A stretch of 18,746 nucleotides of DNA, from contig JAYPEI010000026.1 in NCBI GenBank assembly GCA_038125665.1, positions 1 through 18,746 on the forward strand, written 5' to 3'. Source of the DNA: CAILUG01 sp038125665. GTDB lineage: Bacteria; Pseudomonadota; Gammaproteobacteria; Pseudomonadales; Pseudohongiellaceae. The position numbers and the translations under genes are program-made. Shown piece after piece: positions 1-7,234 of this stretch. The notes beneath the pieces were generated by a model. It was given only the letters and a program-made list of their open reading frames with translations. It made no database searches and was not told the DNA's origin. Positions within the stretch are counted from its first letter, which is position 1. Each line of letters begins with the position of its first letter.

Positions 1-352
1 TCAGGTCCGCCCGGAGGAGGTCCACCATCAGGTCCGCCCGGAGGAGGTCCACCATTAGGTCCGCCCGGAGGAGGTCCACCATTAGGTCCGCCCGGAGGAG
101 GCATATTTGGATCACCAGGTTGTCCAGCGGGTGGGCCACCAGGTTGTCCAGGAGCTGGTCCGCCAGGAGGAGGTCCACCATTAGGTCCGCCTGGAGGAGG
201 TCCACCATTAGGTCCGCCTGGAGGAGGTCCACCATCAGGTCCGCCCGGAGGAGGTCCACCATCAGGTCCGCCCGGAGGAGGTCCACCCGGAGGAGGTCCA
301 CCATTAGGTCCACCCGGAGGAGGTCCACCATTAGGTCCACCCGGAGGTGGGG
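1..352. repeat. 27-bp in-frame tandem repeat array
   Basis: On the plus strand a 27-bp unit beginning GGTCCGCCCGGAGGAGG recurs about eleven times. Units differ at a few third-codon positions (cca/cct, att/atc, ccg/cca). Around 101-152 the array is interrupted by non-repeat sequence, and near 270-300 one unit carries extra bases that keep the frame. All units are in frame with the minus-strand Pro/Gly-rich gene, so this is a coding minisatellite. The array runs off the left edge. Confidence 0.9.
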
Positions 353-467
353 GAGCATCAGCGCCTGGCGGTTGAGCTGAGAGATAGCCAGTAAATAAAG
401 TCAAACTGAGTATCAATAGAGACTTGGGCAGTGCGGCCAGGAGCTGCTTTTTAGTTTGCAGCTTCAT
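1..467 (-). CDS. Secreted Pro/Gly-rich repeat protein, C-terminal part beyond window
   Basis: The ATG at 467-465 has a strong Shine-Dalgarno sequence (AGGTGA, 4 bases upstream). About 155 residues are visible before the frame runs off the left edge. Residues 1-31 form a signal peptide: a Lys-rich start, a hydrophobic stretch (LLILSLTLF) and a likely cleavage after YLSA. The mature part consists almost wholly of 9-residue units of the form GPPPGGP(N/D)G. A longer irregular unit sits about a third of the way in, and a non-repeat linker (APGQPGGPPAGQPGDPNM) splits the array. The Gly spacing is not the every-third-residue pattern of collagen. The protein is probably exported and extended or disordered. 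I do not recognise a family and assign no function. The real end is outside the window. Confidence 0.75.
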   Translation of the reverse strand, partial: MKLQTKKQLLAALPKSLLILSLTLFTGYLSAQPPGADAPPPPGGPNGGPPPGGPNGGPPPGGPPPGGPDGGPPPGGPDGGPPPGGPNGGPPPGGPNGGPPPGGPAPGQPGGPPAGQPGDPNMPPPGGPNGGPPPGGPNGGPPPGGPDGGPPPGGP

Positions 468-503
468 GTTGTCACCTCATTTCATTTAAATGTTGCCATT
501 ACA

Positions 504-532
504 GATATATAAAACTCAGATAAAAAAAACAA
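504..532 (-). promoter_or_regulatory. Possible sigma-70 promoter of the Pro/Gly repeat gene
   Basis: On the minus strand a TTGTTT -35-like box (532-527) is followed after 17 bases by TATATC (509-504), about 37 bases upstream of the ATG at 467. The surroundings are AT-rich, so chance matches are easy. No sigma-28 or sigma-54 motif is seen for this gene. Confidence 0.3.
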
Positions 533-565
533 GAGAGGGACAAGAAAAAAAATAAAATAAAGCAC

Positions 566-592
566 TAAAGTTAACTAAAGATGTACCGATAA
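566..592 (+). promoter_or_regulatory. Sigma-28 (FliA) promoter of the 651-1181 gene
   Basis: TAAAGTTA (566-573), an 11-base spacer, then ACCGATAA (585-592). The enterobacterial FliA consensus is TAAAGTTT-N11-GCCGATAA, so only two of sixteen positions differ and the spacing is exact. The first base of the -10 is A instead of G, as in the flgP and flgM promoters of this window. Transcription should start near 599-601, about 50 bases before the GTG at 651. Confidence 0.8.
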
Positions 593-650
593 CAGCTAAG
601 CTATAATATGATCAGAAAAGAAGTTTTCAGATTTTGGGGGGGTTCTATTC

Positions 651-1181
651 GTGAGACTTTTGCATGTTACTGCTTTATCGGTGCTTGCGATTTTCTCGAG
701 TAGTATATTTGCGCAAGATGTCAGTAATATTGAAGACCCGCTAGATTCAAATTTAATTCTACAGTGTGACGTTGCTAGAACAGATTATCAATTTAACTAC
801 AAGCTCCTGTATTTTTTTAGGTACAGGCTAGAGAATGTTGGCGTGGTAGCATTATACCCAAATACTATCCAAGAAATTGAAAATCCACTTCAAACAAACA
901 TTTTTCCATCTACTTTTGCGTACAAAAGTTTCGTGAACTACATAGAAGTTTATGATTGGTACAGCGGATATGAGTGGTACGAAGGAGCAATCCAAAAAAA
1001 AAGGTTCTATAAAGGTTCTGTTATATCGCGAACTGATGCGAGTTACTCTAGTTGGTCAGATAGATCGGTGCGTGGTGTGTGTAAAGAAATAACACGAAGT
1101 GAGGGTCGGTCAGTGATTGATCAATTCAATTCAGAACTACGAAGTAAGATTCAAAAAGGATCCGCAAACCAACTGTTTTAG
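651..1181 (+). CDS. Small secreted protein of unknown function, sigma-28 controlled
   Basis: A 176-residue protein with a typical signal peptide (residues 1-21, cleavage after IFA, mature start QDVSN). The mature part is rich in Tyr, Ser and charged residues and holds two cysteines (in LQCDV and GVCKE) that could form a disulfide. It has no membrane helix and no family I recognise. The start is GTG; the nearest ATG (664) is out of frame. The only ribosome-binding-like sequence is a run of seven G (636-642), eight bases before the GTG. A strong FliA-type promoter lies about 50 bases upstream of the GTG, so I infer expression with late flagellar genes. It converges on dsbB with a 3-bp gap. The periplasmic or extracellular location follows from the signal peptide; any motility role is inference from the promoter. 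Confidence 0.8.
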   Translation: MRLLHVTALSVLAIFSSSIFAQDVSNIEDPLDSNLILQCDVARTDYQFNYKLLYFFRYRLENVGVVALYPNTIQEIENPLQTNIFPSTFAYKSFVNYIEVYDWYSGYEWYEGAIQKKRFYKGSVISRTDASYSSWSDRSVRGVCKEITRSEGRSVIDQFNSELRSKIQKGSANQLF

Positions 1182-1184
1182 CTG

Positions 1185-1685
1185 TTAACGGCGCATGGCT
1201 TGCCAAACGCATAGTGCTGCAAGACAGATAAAGCCAATCAATGACCATTGAGGAATGCTTAATTGAAGTACTGGATCTTGCCAACTGATTTCGGCGCAAT
1301 TACCGTCGCCAGATAGCATGGCCTGCAGCACTTCACTCAAGGGAAACTCCTGTACCATATAGCTTAGACTGGGGCCACACATAGGTACTTGGTCTTTGGG
1401 TAAGTGTTGCAACCAAATTTGGCGGATGGCAAATCCTGCGCCACCTATGGCAAAAATCGCAGAGATAAGGCTGAAATATGTTTGCCCAGAGTTTTTTGGC
1501 TTGAAGATAAAAGCGAGAAGGGCGACAAAGCCAGCGCAAAAGAAAAAGATTCGCTGTGTTATGCATAATGGACATGGCTCCAGCAGCATGACGTGCTCCA
1601 TGTAGTAAGCAATGCCTAGTGAAGAGATGCAGAATAGAAATAGACAAAGATTAACTGTTCTGTAGGAAGGCATGGTCATTATCAT
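1185..1685 (-). CDS. dsbB: Disulfide bond formation protein B
   Basis: DsbB is the inner-membrane quinone reductase that re-oxidises periplasmic DsbA. The 166 residues show four hydrophobic segments (about 11-28, 44-61, 70-88, 146-163). The first periplasmic loop carries the CPLC redox pair (C38, C41) followed by the conserved ITQR. The second loop carries the other pair, C103 (PMCGP) and C130 (GNCAE), with the typical SWQDP after it. Length matches the family (about 165-180). Three in-frame ATGs (1685, 1679, 1673) compete; the second has the best-spaced GGA, so the true N-terminus may be two residues shorter. It lies 38 bp downstream of gshA on the same strand and may be co-transcribed, linking two thiol-redox functions. 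Confidence 0.95.
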   Translation of the reverse strand: MIMTMPSYRTVNLCLFLFCISSLGIAYYMEHVMLLEPCPLCITQRIFFFCAGFVALLAFIFKPKNSGQTYFSLISAIFAIGGAGFAIRQIWLQHLPKDQVPMCGPSLSYMVQEFPLSEVLQAMLSGDGNCAEISWQDPVLQLSIPQWSLIGFICLAALCVWQAMRR

Positions 1686-1723
1686 ATTCCATATTTGTTA
1701 ATAAGGTGAGAATAAACTCAATT

Positions 1724-3331
1724 TTAGATAAGTTGTCGATAACTCTCATTTACGGATTGTAAATAATCGGTGAATGAGAGAGTGTCTGCTGTTTCAATTT
1801 CTTTTTGTTTTAATAAAGAAGATTTACTCATTTTTTGGAAGAAAACTGACCTATCAGAACTTAATGGCGATGCCCTGAAATAGTCGCTGCTTGCTAGAGA
1901 CTGATTCATAGCAAAGCGGAAATAACCACATTTTTCTTCGCTCATCCGTTTAAGCACACGGGCAGAAGGAGTGAGTTCACTATTCGATACTTTGGACATT
2001 GCATTCACACAAGCATCAAAATAGCTTTTAGATCCTGAGAGTGTAGTTAGTAACGAAGCAACCTCTTGAGTATTCGCCAAAAGTTCCACGGCCCACTCAC
2101 TGAGCTTTCTCATTTTTCCTTGATCATTTAGTTCAAGTTGTGGGTCACGTCCTCTACGAACTGTTAGCTGGAAATTATCTTCAATAACATCTCGTTCTGA
2201 TGACGAAATGTCAGGGCTATCACGTAGAAGGCAGGTAACGAGAAAGACACTAAGAAATTGCATCTGTTCTTCGTCAATGCCAAGGGAAAGGAATGGGTTA
2301 AGATCCACCAGACGAACTTCTATGTACTCTACACCTTCTTTCAAGAGGGCCTGCACAGGCCTTAACTTGGAGTTGCTCACTCTCTTTGGCCGGATAGTAC
2401 TATAAAACTCGTTTTCGATTTGGAGAACGCTGCTATTAATTTGCACGGGTCTACCATCCTCTCCAATGAAAGTACTGTAAGGTGAGTATTCTTGATGGAT
2501 GCCTCTGAGTAATCCAGCAGAGTATTCCTCTAATGAATTAAAGCTAATTTTTAAGTCTTGCTGTGCTTTCGATGTGTAGCCTAGATCTCCCATGCGGAGG
2601 GAGGTCGCATAAGGCGCAAAGAGGGTATGTTGATCATATTCTTCTAGGCCAGACGACCTGTTACGTACAAAACTTTTACATAAGGCAGGTGAGGCGCCAT
2701 ATAGATAGAGAAGCAGCCAAGAATATCGCTTAAAGTTTCGTATCAAAGCAAAGTATTGCTCTGTCCTGAATTGGGTTAATGAGTCGGTATTACCTAATAA
2801 TTCTTGATAATTTTGCCAGAATTCATATGAGAGTGAAAAATTAAAATGAATTCCTGCGATTGTCTGCATGGCTCTTCCATAACGATAACCTAGACCTTCA
2901 CGGTAAAGAGTTTTCAGTAATCCTGAATTAGAACTTCCATATTGAGCAAGCGGAATATCTTTATCTGTACCTACAATACATGGCATTGAAGATATCCATA
3001 GAAGTTCATCACGTTCCATCTGAGCGTAAGTAAATGAATGTAGATCATGTAGGTATTGTAAGTTTTCAGACGGATTACTGAAGACTGGAGTGACGAATTC
3101 AAGTAAGGCCTCAGAAAAGTCTGTTGTGATTGCTGGATGAGTAAGCGCTGAACCAAGAGTTTGCGGATGAGATGTCTTGGCAATGTGCCCGTTAGTATCC
3201 ACACGTAGGCTCTCTTTCTCTAGGCCATGCTGAAAATTAATTAGACTACGACACGCCCCTGATGCAGACAGCTTTTGTAGCTTTTGTTGTAATTGAACTG
3301 GCAAGCAAATATCCTTTCCAATTATTTTCAT
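1724..3331 (-). CDS. gshA: Glutamate-cysteine ligase
   Basis: GshA joins glutamate and cysteine using ATP, the first and rate-setting step of glutathione synthesis in the cytoplasm. The 535 residues match the gammaproteobacterial type of about 520 residues. The N-terminal HGLEKESLRV (about 35-44) and the following SEALLEFVTP segment (about 94-103) are the family's conserved active-site region. A later block with YIEVRLVDLNPF (about 336-347) also fits. It starts at ATG 3331. A 124-bp leader separates it from hslR, and I see no clear sigma-70 promoter there. Downstream comes dsbB on the same strand. No frameshift or missing motif is apparent. Confidence 0.96.
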   Translation of the reverse strand: MKIIGKDICLPVQLQQKLQKLSASGACRSLINFQHGLEKESLRVDTNGHIAKTSHPQTLGSALTHPAITTDFSEALLEFVTPVFSNPSENLQYLHDLHSFTYAQMERDELLWISSMPCIVGTDKDIPLAQYGSSNSGLLKTLYREGLGYRYGRAMQTIAGIHFNFSLSYEFWQNYQELLGNTDSLTQFRTEQYFALIRNFKRYSWLLLYLYGASPALCKSFVRNRSSGLEEYDQHTLFAPYATSLRMGDLGYTSKAQQDLKISFNSLEEYSAGLLRGIHQEYSPYSTFIGEDGRPVQINSSVLQIENEFYSTIRPKRVSNSKLRPVQALLKEGVEYIEVRLVDLNPFLSLGIDEEQMQFLSVFLVTCLLRDSPDISSSERDVIEDNFQLTVRRGRDPQLELNDQGKMRKLSEWAVELLANTQEVASLLTTLSGSKSYFDACVNAMSKVSNSELTPSARVLKRMSEEKCGYFRFAMNQSLASSDYFRASPLSSDRSVFFQKMSKSSLLKQKEIETADTLSFTDYLQSVNESYRQLI

Positions 3332-3455
3332 TTGAAGTGCATAGTAGGCACAAAAAAGTCAGCCCTGGGTCAGTGTCTTGTCGACCTAATGCTGCCGAAT
3401 AGCCAAAGCGGCGCAAATATACCATGAGACTCGATCGGAAAGAATGACAAAGGTC

Positions 3456-3839
3456 TTAATACATATCGTTTTTAAAGTCTTTAATTAGCCTCCGATCTTT
3501 CTTGTTTGGTCTTTTTTCACTTACTAAAAAGTTATCTTTGAGTTTTTTTCTGCTAGCCGCAGCTTCTAACCTAGCCTGCTGGCTATCTGTAGATTCTCGA
3601 TATAGTAAGGCCGCTTCCGGTGCGCCTCTGCGTTGGTAAGACAGCGCTAATACCTCTATAGTTTGTTCATGAAAAGCTCTCTCTATGGTTACAATCATGC
3701 CGACACTGATCTCACGGCTACTCTTACAGTGCTGGCCACCACAAAGCACTTTGCCTCTCTCGATGGCACTTTTTGCTAGTGACCTAGTTTTAAAGAAGCG
3801 AGCAGCCCAAAGCCACTTATCTAGGCGAAGTTTTTCCAT
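3456..3839 (-). CDS. hslR: Heat shock protein 15, S4-domain ribosome-associated protein
   Basis: HslR (Hsp15) binds free 50S subunits carrying stalled nascent chains and helps recycle them. The 127 residues are close to the E. coli length (133). Residues 4 to about 65 form an S4 RNA-binding domain, starting with RLDKWLWAARFFKTRSLA and followed by the IERGKVLCGG turn typical of the family. The tail is strongly basic (RKKLKDNF, KRPNKKDRR), as expected for an RNA binder. It begins one base after the yrfG stop, so the two are translationally linked, the same yrfG-hslR order seen in enterobacteria. hslO, which follows in E. coli, is absent; gshA comes next. Confidence 0.95.
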   Translation of the reverse strand: MEKLRLDKWLWAARFFKTRSLAKSAIERGKVLCGGQHCKSSREISVGMIVTIERAFHEQTIEVLALSYQRRGAPEAALLYRESTDSQQARLEAAASRKKLKDNFLVSEKRPNKKDRRLIKDFKNDMY

Positions 3840-3840
3840 A

Positions 3841-4509
3841 TTATTTCAACAATTCATCTAAGTAACGGACGGAAGGAAACTCTGCACAAACATTCTCTGG
3901 TCCCCTAGAATCAGGAAGCGTAACCTGGATAAGATTCTTAAGTCCTTCTTTGGCAGCATTTCTTAATACAGCGAGATTATCATCAATAAAAATACATCGA
4001 GCATAATCAAGCTTGAAGGTTTTTTGAAATAAACGCCAGAATCCTGGATTTTCTTTTGCTAAGTTAAAATGGTGAGAGCTAAATTGAAGGTCAACCAGTT
4101 CATGAATTCCTGAATAGGTACATTTCAGCGCTAGTGACTGAGGATGTGCATTGGTCACTATGAAGATTCTCAATCCTTTTTTGCGTAAAAAGCAAAGAAA
4201 TTGATTAGTGCCTCTCCGAAGAGATATTCGTGAAGCCACTTCCTCTTTAAGTGCTAAGATATTTAAAGCTGTTTGTTCTGTCCAGTAGTCTAAACAATAC
4301 CAATTCAATGAACCTTGAGAAGCATTAGAAATCTCAGTGATTGCTTTAAGCGCCGTAGCGTAGGGTAACCCATGATGCTCAGCGTAGCGCTGCGGTAAGT
4401 GTTTTAGCCAAAAATAATTATCGAAATGTAGATCCAGAAGAGTGCCATCCATGTCTAACAAAACTGTCTCAACCTCTGTCCAATTCATCATGCTTAGTTT
4501 TTTAGCCAA
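3841..4509 (-). CDS. yrfG: HAD-family GMP/IMP nucleotidase YrfG
   Basis: A haloacid-dehalogenase phosphatase that removes phosphate from purine mononucleotides. The 222 residues equal the E. coli YrfG length. Motif I is LLDMDGTLLD (nucleophile D19, acid/base D21), and the following DNYFW and NWYCLDYW stretches are very like E. coli YrfG. Motif II is the TNAHP region (about 119-123) and motif IV is FIDDN. Met7 or Met8 could also be the start. It is divergent from cysQ with only about 68 bp between the starts, where a perfect inverted repeat lies, and is tightly followed by hslR. Confidence 0.94.
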   Translation of the reverse strand: MAKKLSMMNWTEVETVLLDMDGTLLDLHFDNYFWLKHLPQRYAEHHGLPYATALKAITEISNASQGSLNWYCLDYWTEQTALNILALKEEVASRISLRRGTNQFLCFLRKKGLRIFIVTNAHPQSLALKCTYSGIHELVDLQFSSHHFNLAKENPGFWRLFQKTFKLDYARCIFIDDNLAVLRNAAKEGLKNLIQVTLPDSRGPENVCAEFPSVRYLDELLK

Positions 4510-4537
4510 TATAAAAAATTCATATTAACTATAGCAA

Positions 4538-4555
4538 ATAGTGTCTGTACACTAT
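4538..4555. promoter_or_regulatory. Perfect inverted repeat between yrfG and cysQ
   Basis: ATAGTGT, four bases (CTGT), then ACACTAT: a flawless 7-bp inverted repeat in the short divergent intergenic region. It overlaps the upstream candidate ATG of cysQ (4554), which favours the downstream start at 4578. Its symmetry and position suit an operator for a dimeric regulator of one or both genes. No regulator can be named. Confidence 0.4.
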
Positions 4556-4577
4556 GACTTTTACACGAGTGATATTC

Positions 4578-5399
4578 ATGTCGCATCATCATCTACTTCC
4601 CGAGCTAAGGAGAATAGCAAAAGCTGCTGGGCAGAAAATAATCGAATTCCATGGTAGTGAAAAGCTAAAAGTTCAAACCAAAGCCGATAAAAGTCCAGTC
4701 ACAGCAGCTGACCTAGCTGCTCATCAAATTATTCTAGAGGGACTCACAAAACTCTCTCGCGATTTACCTATTTTGTCAGAAGAAGCTGCCAATATCAGTT
4801 GGGCTCAGAGAAGAGATTGGGAAACTTACTGGTTGGTAGACCCGCTAGATGGAACGAAGGAGTTTATTAAAGGTAATGGGGAGTTCACTGTAAATATAAG
4901 TCTTGTAGAGCATAGAAAGGCGACATTGGGCGTTGTGTATGCCCCAATAAAAGATTGGATGTATAGTGGATGCGTTGGACATGGAGCAGAAAAAATTTCT
5001 GCTGGAAGACAAGAAGCCATTAACGCAAGAAATATTACCGCTTCTGGGGAGTCTGTAAAAATTGTCGCTTCCCGCAGTCATAACAGTGAAAAACTTGATA
5101 GTTGGTTAGAGGCTTTGGCTGAAAACTTTCCAAGACAAGTCAGGGTGAGTATGGGTTCGTCACTAAAGTTGTGTCTGATTGCTGAGGGCAAGGCAGATAT
5201 ATATCCTCGATTTACCCCTACTAGTGAATGGGATACGGCGGCTTCTCATGCTATTTTGTCCGCTGCTGGAGGCAGGGTTGTAGATTTAGACCACAAAGAG
5301 TTAGCTTATAATGGTAAAGAAAGCCTTATAAACCCCAATTTCATTGCCCTAGGAGGTTTTCCACCTCAGTGGCTTCCCCGTATCCAGCTAAAGTCATAA
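4578..5399 (+). CDS. cysQ: 3'(2'),5'-bisphosphate nucleotidase CysQ
   Basis: CysQ hydrolyses 3'-phosphoadenosine 5'-phosphate, a by-product of sulfate assimilation, to AMP. It belongs to the inositol-monophosphatase fold. Metal-binding motifs are visible: SEEAA (about residue 67), DPLDGTKEF (about 88-96) and EWDTAASHAI near 220. I start at ATG 4578 (273 residues) because a GAG sits 8 bases upstream and the next residues align with the family's LLPELRRIAKAAG start. The in-frame ATG at 4554 would add eight residues but has no ribosome-binding site and lies in the inverted repeat. The 3' end overlaps the convergent gene at 5341 by 59 bp. cysQ next to yrfG is a common arrangement in this class. 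Confidence 0.94.
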   Translation: MSHHHLLPELRRIAKAAGQKIIEFHGSEKLKVQTKADKSPVTAADLAAHQIILEGLTKLSRDLPILSEEAANISWAQRRDWETYWLVDPLDGTKEFIKGNGEFTVNISLVEHRKATLGVVYAPIKDWMYSGCVGHGAEKISAGRQEAINARNITASGESVKIVASRSHNSEKLDSWLEALAENFPRQVRVSMGSSLKLCLIAEGKADIYPRFTPTSEWDTAASHAILSAAGGRVVDLDHKELAYNGKESLINPNFIALGGFPPQWLPRIQLKS

Positions 5400-5958
5400 G
5401 CTCATCAATAAGTGAATCAGGTGGCGCTAGTTTGATGGAATTAAAAAGTTCGTAGAGTGTTTCCATCAGCTTACTTTCAAGTCTGCTTACGTCAGCATCG
5501 GTAGCATTACTTAACTCGAAGCCCGTGTTGTACATAGTATTGTGGGCTTGAGATGGTATCCAAATTTGAATTTCTCCCCTTAAGGTGTTGTATGTTTTCT
5601 CAGACTTGGGTAACGATTTAGGTATGCCATTACGAGCATCGCTTAAACCCTTACTGAAAAGTTCTCGTAGATGTTTTTCCAGCATGGGACGGAATTTACC
5701 ACGTAATAAATCGATATCGCCTTCCGAGAGATTTTGAGGATTATTTTTTTCAGCTACAGTATCCCATAGAGCTTTTCCGGAAACATTGAGAAAACTGGGA
5801 TCAATTTTACTGTTGGTAGCCCTACCCTCGTTATTACTCATGTTACCGATCAAGCTGTTAGCGATGTCTTCGATTTTGCGTACTTTATCTATAAGAAACA
5901 ACACCATAATGACCAGGAGTATTACCAATGGAAGTATAAGTGTCAGGGCAAGACTCAT
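5341..5958 (-). CDS. Unknown single-pass membrane protein at the end of the flhA-fliA operon
   Basis: A 205-residue protein I do not recognise. Residues 4-23 are one strong hydrophobic helix followed by basic residues (DKVRK), so a membrane anchor with a cytoplasmic C-terminal body is most likely. The body is soluble, with likely amphipathic helices around 75-105 and 155-178. Its ATG overlaps the stop of the preceding gene by one base (TAATG), indicating translational coupling. It is the last gene of the flhA operon and ends inside the 3' end of cysQ. Position suggests a motility-related role; nothing in the sequence proves one. Confidence 0.8.
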   Translation of the reverse strand: MSLALTLILPLVILLVIMVLFLIDKVRKIEDIANSLIGNMSNNEGRATNSKIDPSFLNVSGKALWDTVAEKNNPQNLSEGDIDLLRGKFRPMLEKHLRELFSKGLSDARNGIPKSLPKSEKTYNTLRGEIQIWIPSQAHNTMYNTGFELSNATDADVSRLESKLMETLYELFNSIKLAPPDSLIDELMTLAGYGEATEVENLLGQ

Positions 5959-6500
5959 TACTCTGTCTCAGTGTCTTTATCAGAGCCTGATATATCTGAC
6001 TCTGTTCCGTTATTTTTGTCTAGCTCCTCTTCATCACGAAGGAATTGCAAAACATTAAAACTTTGGCTCACACCTATCTCTTCAAAAAGTGTATCTGCAG
6101 TTCTTTGAGCCTGTTCAATAGCTCCCGCCCGACCAATTTTGACTGTTTGGTAGGCTGCAGCTATAGCAAATACCTGGTTTGCAAATTTCTCAGGGATGTA
6201 TGAATAAATCAGACCATCGTTAGATTTAATACTCAAGTAGGGTGAGGCTGTAGGTTTTTCGGGGATGCTTTCCCCTGCTGCAATGGCCTCCATAGCCACT
6301 GCTTCAAAATCTTCTGTTTTTTTGGCAGCTTCAACAAAAAGCTTATCAATATGAGTACGTGACTGTAGCGCTATGCGCGTACAGTATTGTTTGGAAGAAC
6401 GAGCTTTATCTTCTTTAAGCTCTAAGGCTTTTTCAAAGTCAGCCTGAGCTTGCTTTTTCAGCTCATCTATATCAGGTTTTTTTTTAAAATTAAAAATCAT
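5958..6500 (-). CDS. Unknown soluble protein directly after fliA
   Basis: A 180-residue, mostly helical, charged protein with no signal peptide and no membrane segment. The N-terminus is basic and Lys-rich (NFKKKPDIDELKKQ), the middle contains ANQVFAIAAAYQTVKIGRAGA, and the tail is very acidic and Ser/Thr-rich. It starts two bases after the fliA stop and overlaps the next gene by one base. The coding strand has a run of nine A (6485-6477) reading Lys-Lys-Lys at residues 6-8. In many polar-flagellate relatives cheY and cheZ sit here, but I see no receiver-domain aspartates or CheZ motifs. Function unknown. Confidence 0.8.
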   Translation of the reverse strand: MIFNFKKKPDIDELKKQAQADFEKALELKEDKARSSKQYCTRIALQSRTHIDKLFVEAAKKTEDFEAVAMEAIAAGESIPEKPTASPYLSIKSNDGLIYSYIPEKFANQVFAIAAAYQTVKIGRAGAIEQAQRTADTLFEEIGVSQSFNVLQFLRDEEELDKNNGTESDISGSDKDTETE

Positions 6501-6502
6501 AT

Positions 6503-7234
6503 TTATGTGTGAACTTTGGATTTTCTAGTAATTTTAGCCCTTAGGTCGGTTACGGTTACTTTTAGAATTTGACTGACCCTAGACTCATTAACGCCTATGA
6601 TCGCACCAATTTCTTTCAAATTCATCTCTTCAACGTAATATAGTGATAATATTAACCGCCTTCGGTCATCTAATTCACTGATGCTTTCTTGTAATAGTTG
6701 CCGATTTTCATCACTTACCATTTTCTCTAGTACGTTGCTATCCTGGTCGGCTATATCAAATCCCTCGTTTTCAATCATTGGCTCAAGTTCTTGAAAATTA
6801 AAGGAGCTTGCATGAGTACGTTGATGTTCAAATTCTTCAATAGAAAGGCCCAGATGGTCTGCAACCTCACGATTGGTAGGGCTTCTCTCTAGAGTTGTTT
6901 GTAATAACAACCTTGCCTGCTCATGTAATTTTTTATTTTGAATAGCCAAACGTGTTATTTTCGATAATTTTCTAGCTTCATCGATAATAGCGCCTCTAAT
7001 ACGTATTTTTGCAAAAGCTTCGAAATTTACACCCTGGCTTTCATCAAAGCTTTTATAAGCTTCCATCAAACCAAGCATGCCCAGTTGAACCATGTCGTTA
7101 AGTTCCATATATTCAGGTAAGCGAGTGCGTAAAAATAGGGCTGTCTTTTTAACAAGTCCCATATACTGCAGTAGGCTTTGCTGACTGTTAGCCTGCTCCT
7201 CATTGTGTTTGTAATTTTTAATCTTATCGTTCAT
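6503..7234 (-). CDS. fliA: Flagellar sigma factor 28 (FliA)
   Basis: FliA directs RNA polymerase to late flagellar promoters and is held inactive by FlgM until the hook is finished. The 243 residues have the family layout: region 2 (ELNDMVQLGMLGLMEAYKSF through FEAFAKIRIRGAIIDEAR, about 46-89), region 3 (SPTNREVADHLGLSIEEF, about 119-136) and region 4 with a helix-turn-helix (LDDRRRLILSLYYVEEMNLK and GVNESRVSQI, about 187-228). The RIRGAIIDE segment is typical of sigma-28. The ATG overlaps the flhG stop (TAATG). Both its antagonist flgM and several matching promoters lie in this window. Confidence 0.97.
   Translation of the reverse strand: MNDKIKNYKHNEEQANSQQSLLQYMGLVKKTALFLRTRLPEYMELNDMVQLGMLGLMEAYKSFDESQGVNFEAFAKIRIRGAIIDEARKLSKITRLAIQNKKLHEQARLLLQTTLERSPTNREVADHLGLSIEEFEHQRTHASSFNFQELEPMIENEGFDIADQDSNVLEKMVSDENRQLLQESISELDDRRRLILSLYYVEEMNLKEIGAIIGVNESRVSQILKVTVTDLRAKITRKSKVHT

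Noticed and set aside
1..352. CRISPR-like array
   Set aside because: The 27-bp units are directly adjacent with no unique spacers and keep a reading frame; this is a coding tandem repeat.
120..380. Plus-strand Arg/Ser-rich reading frame across the repeat array
   Set aside because: It is the antisense reading of the 27-bp repeat; it has no ribosome-binding site, and the minus strand has a signal peptide and a good start.
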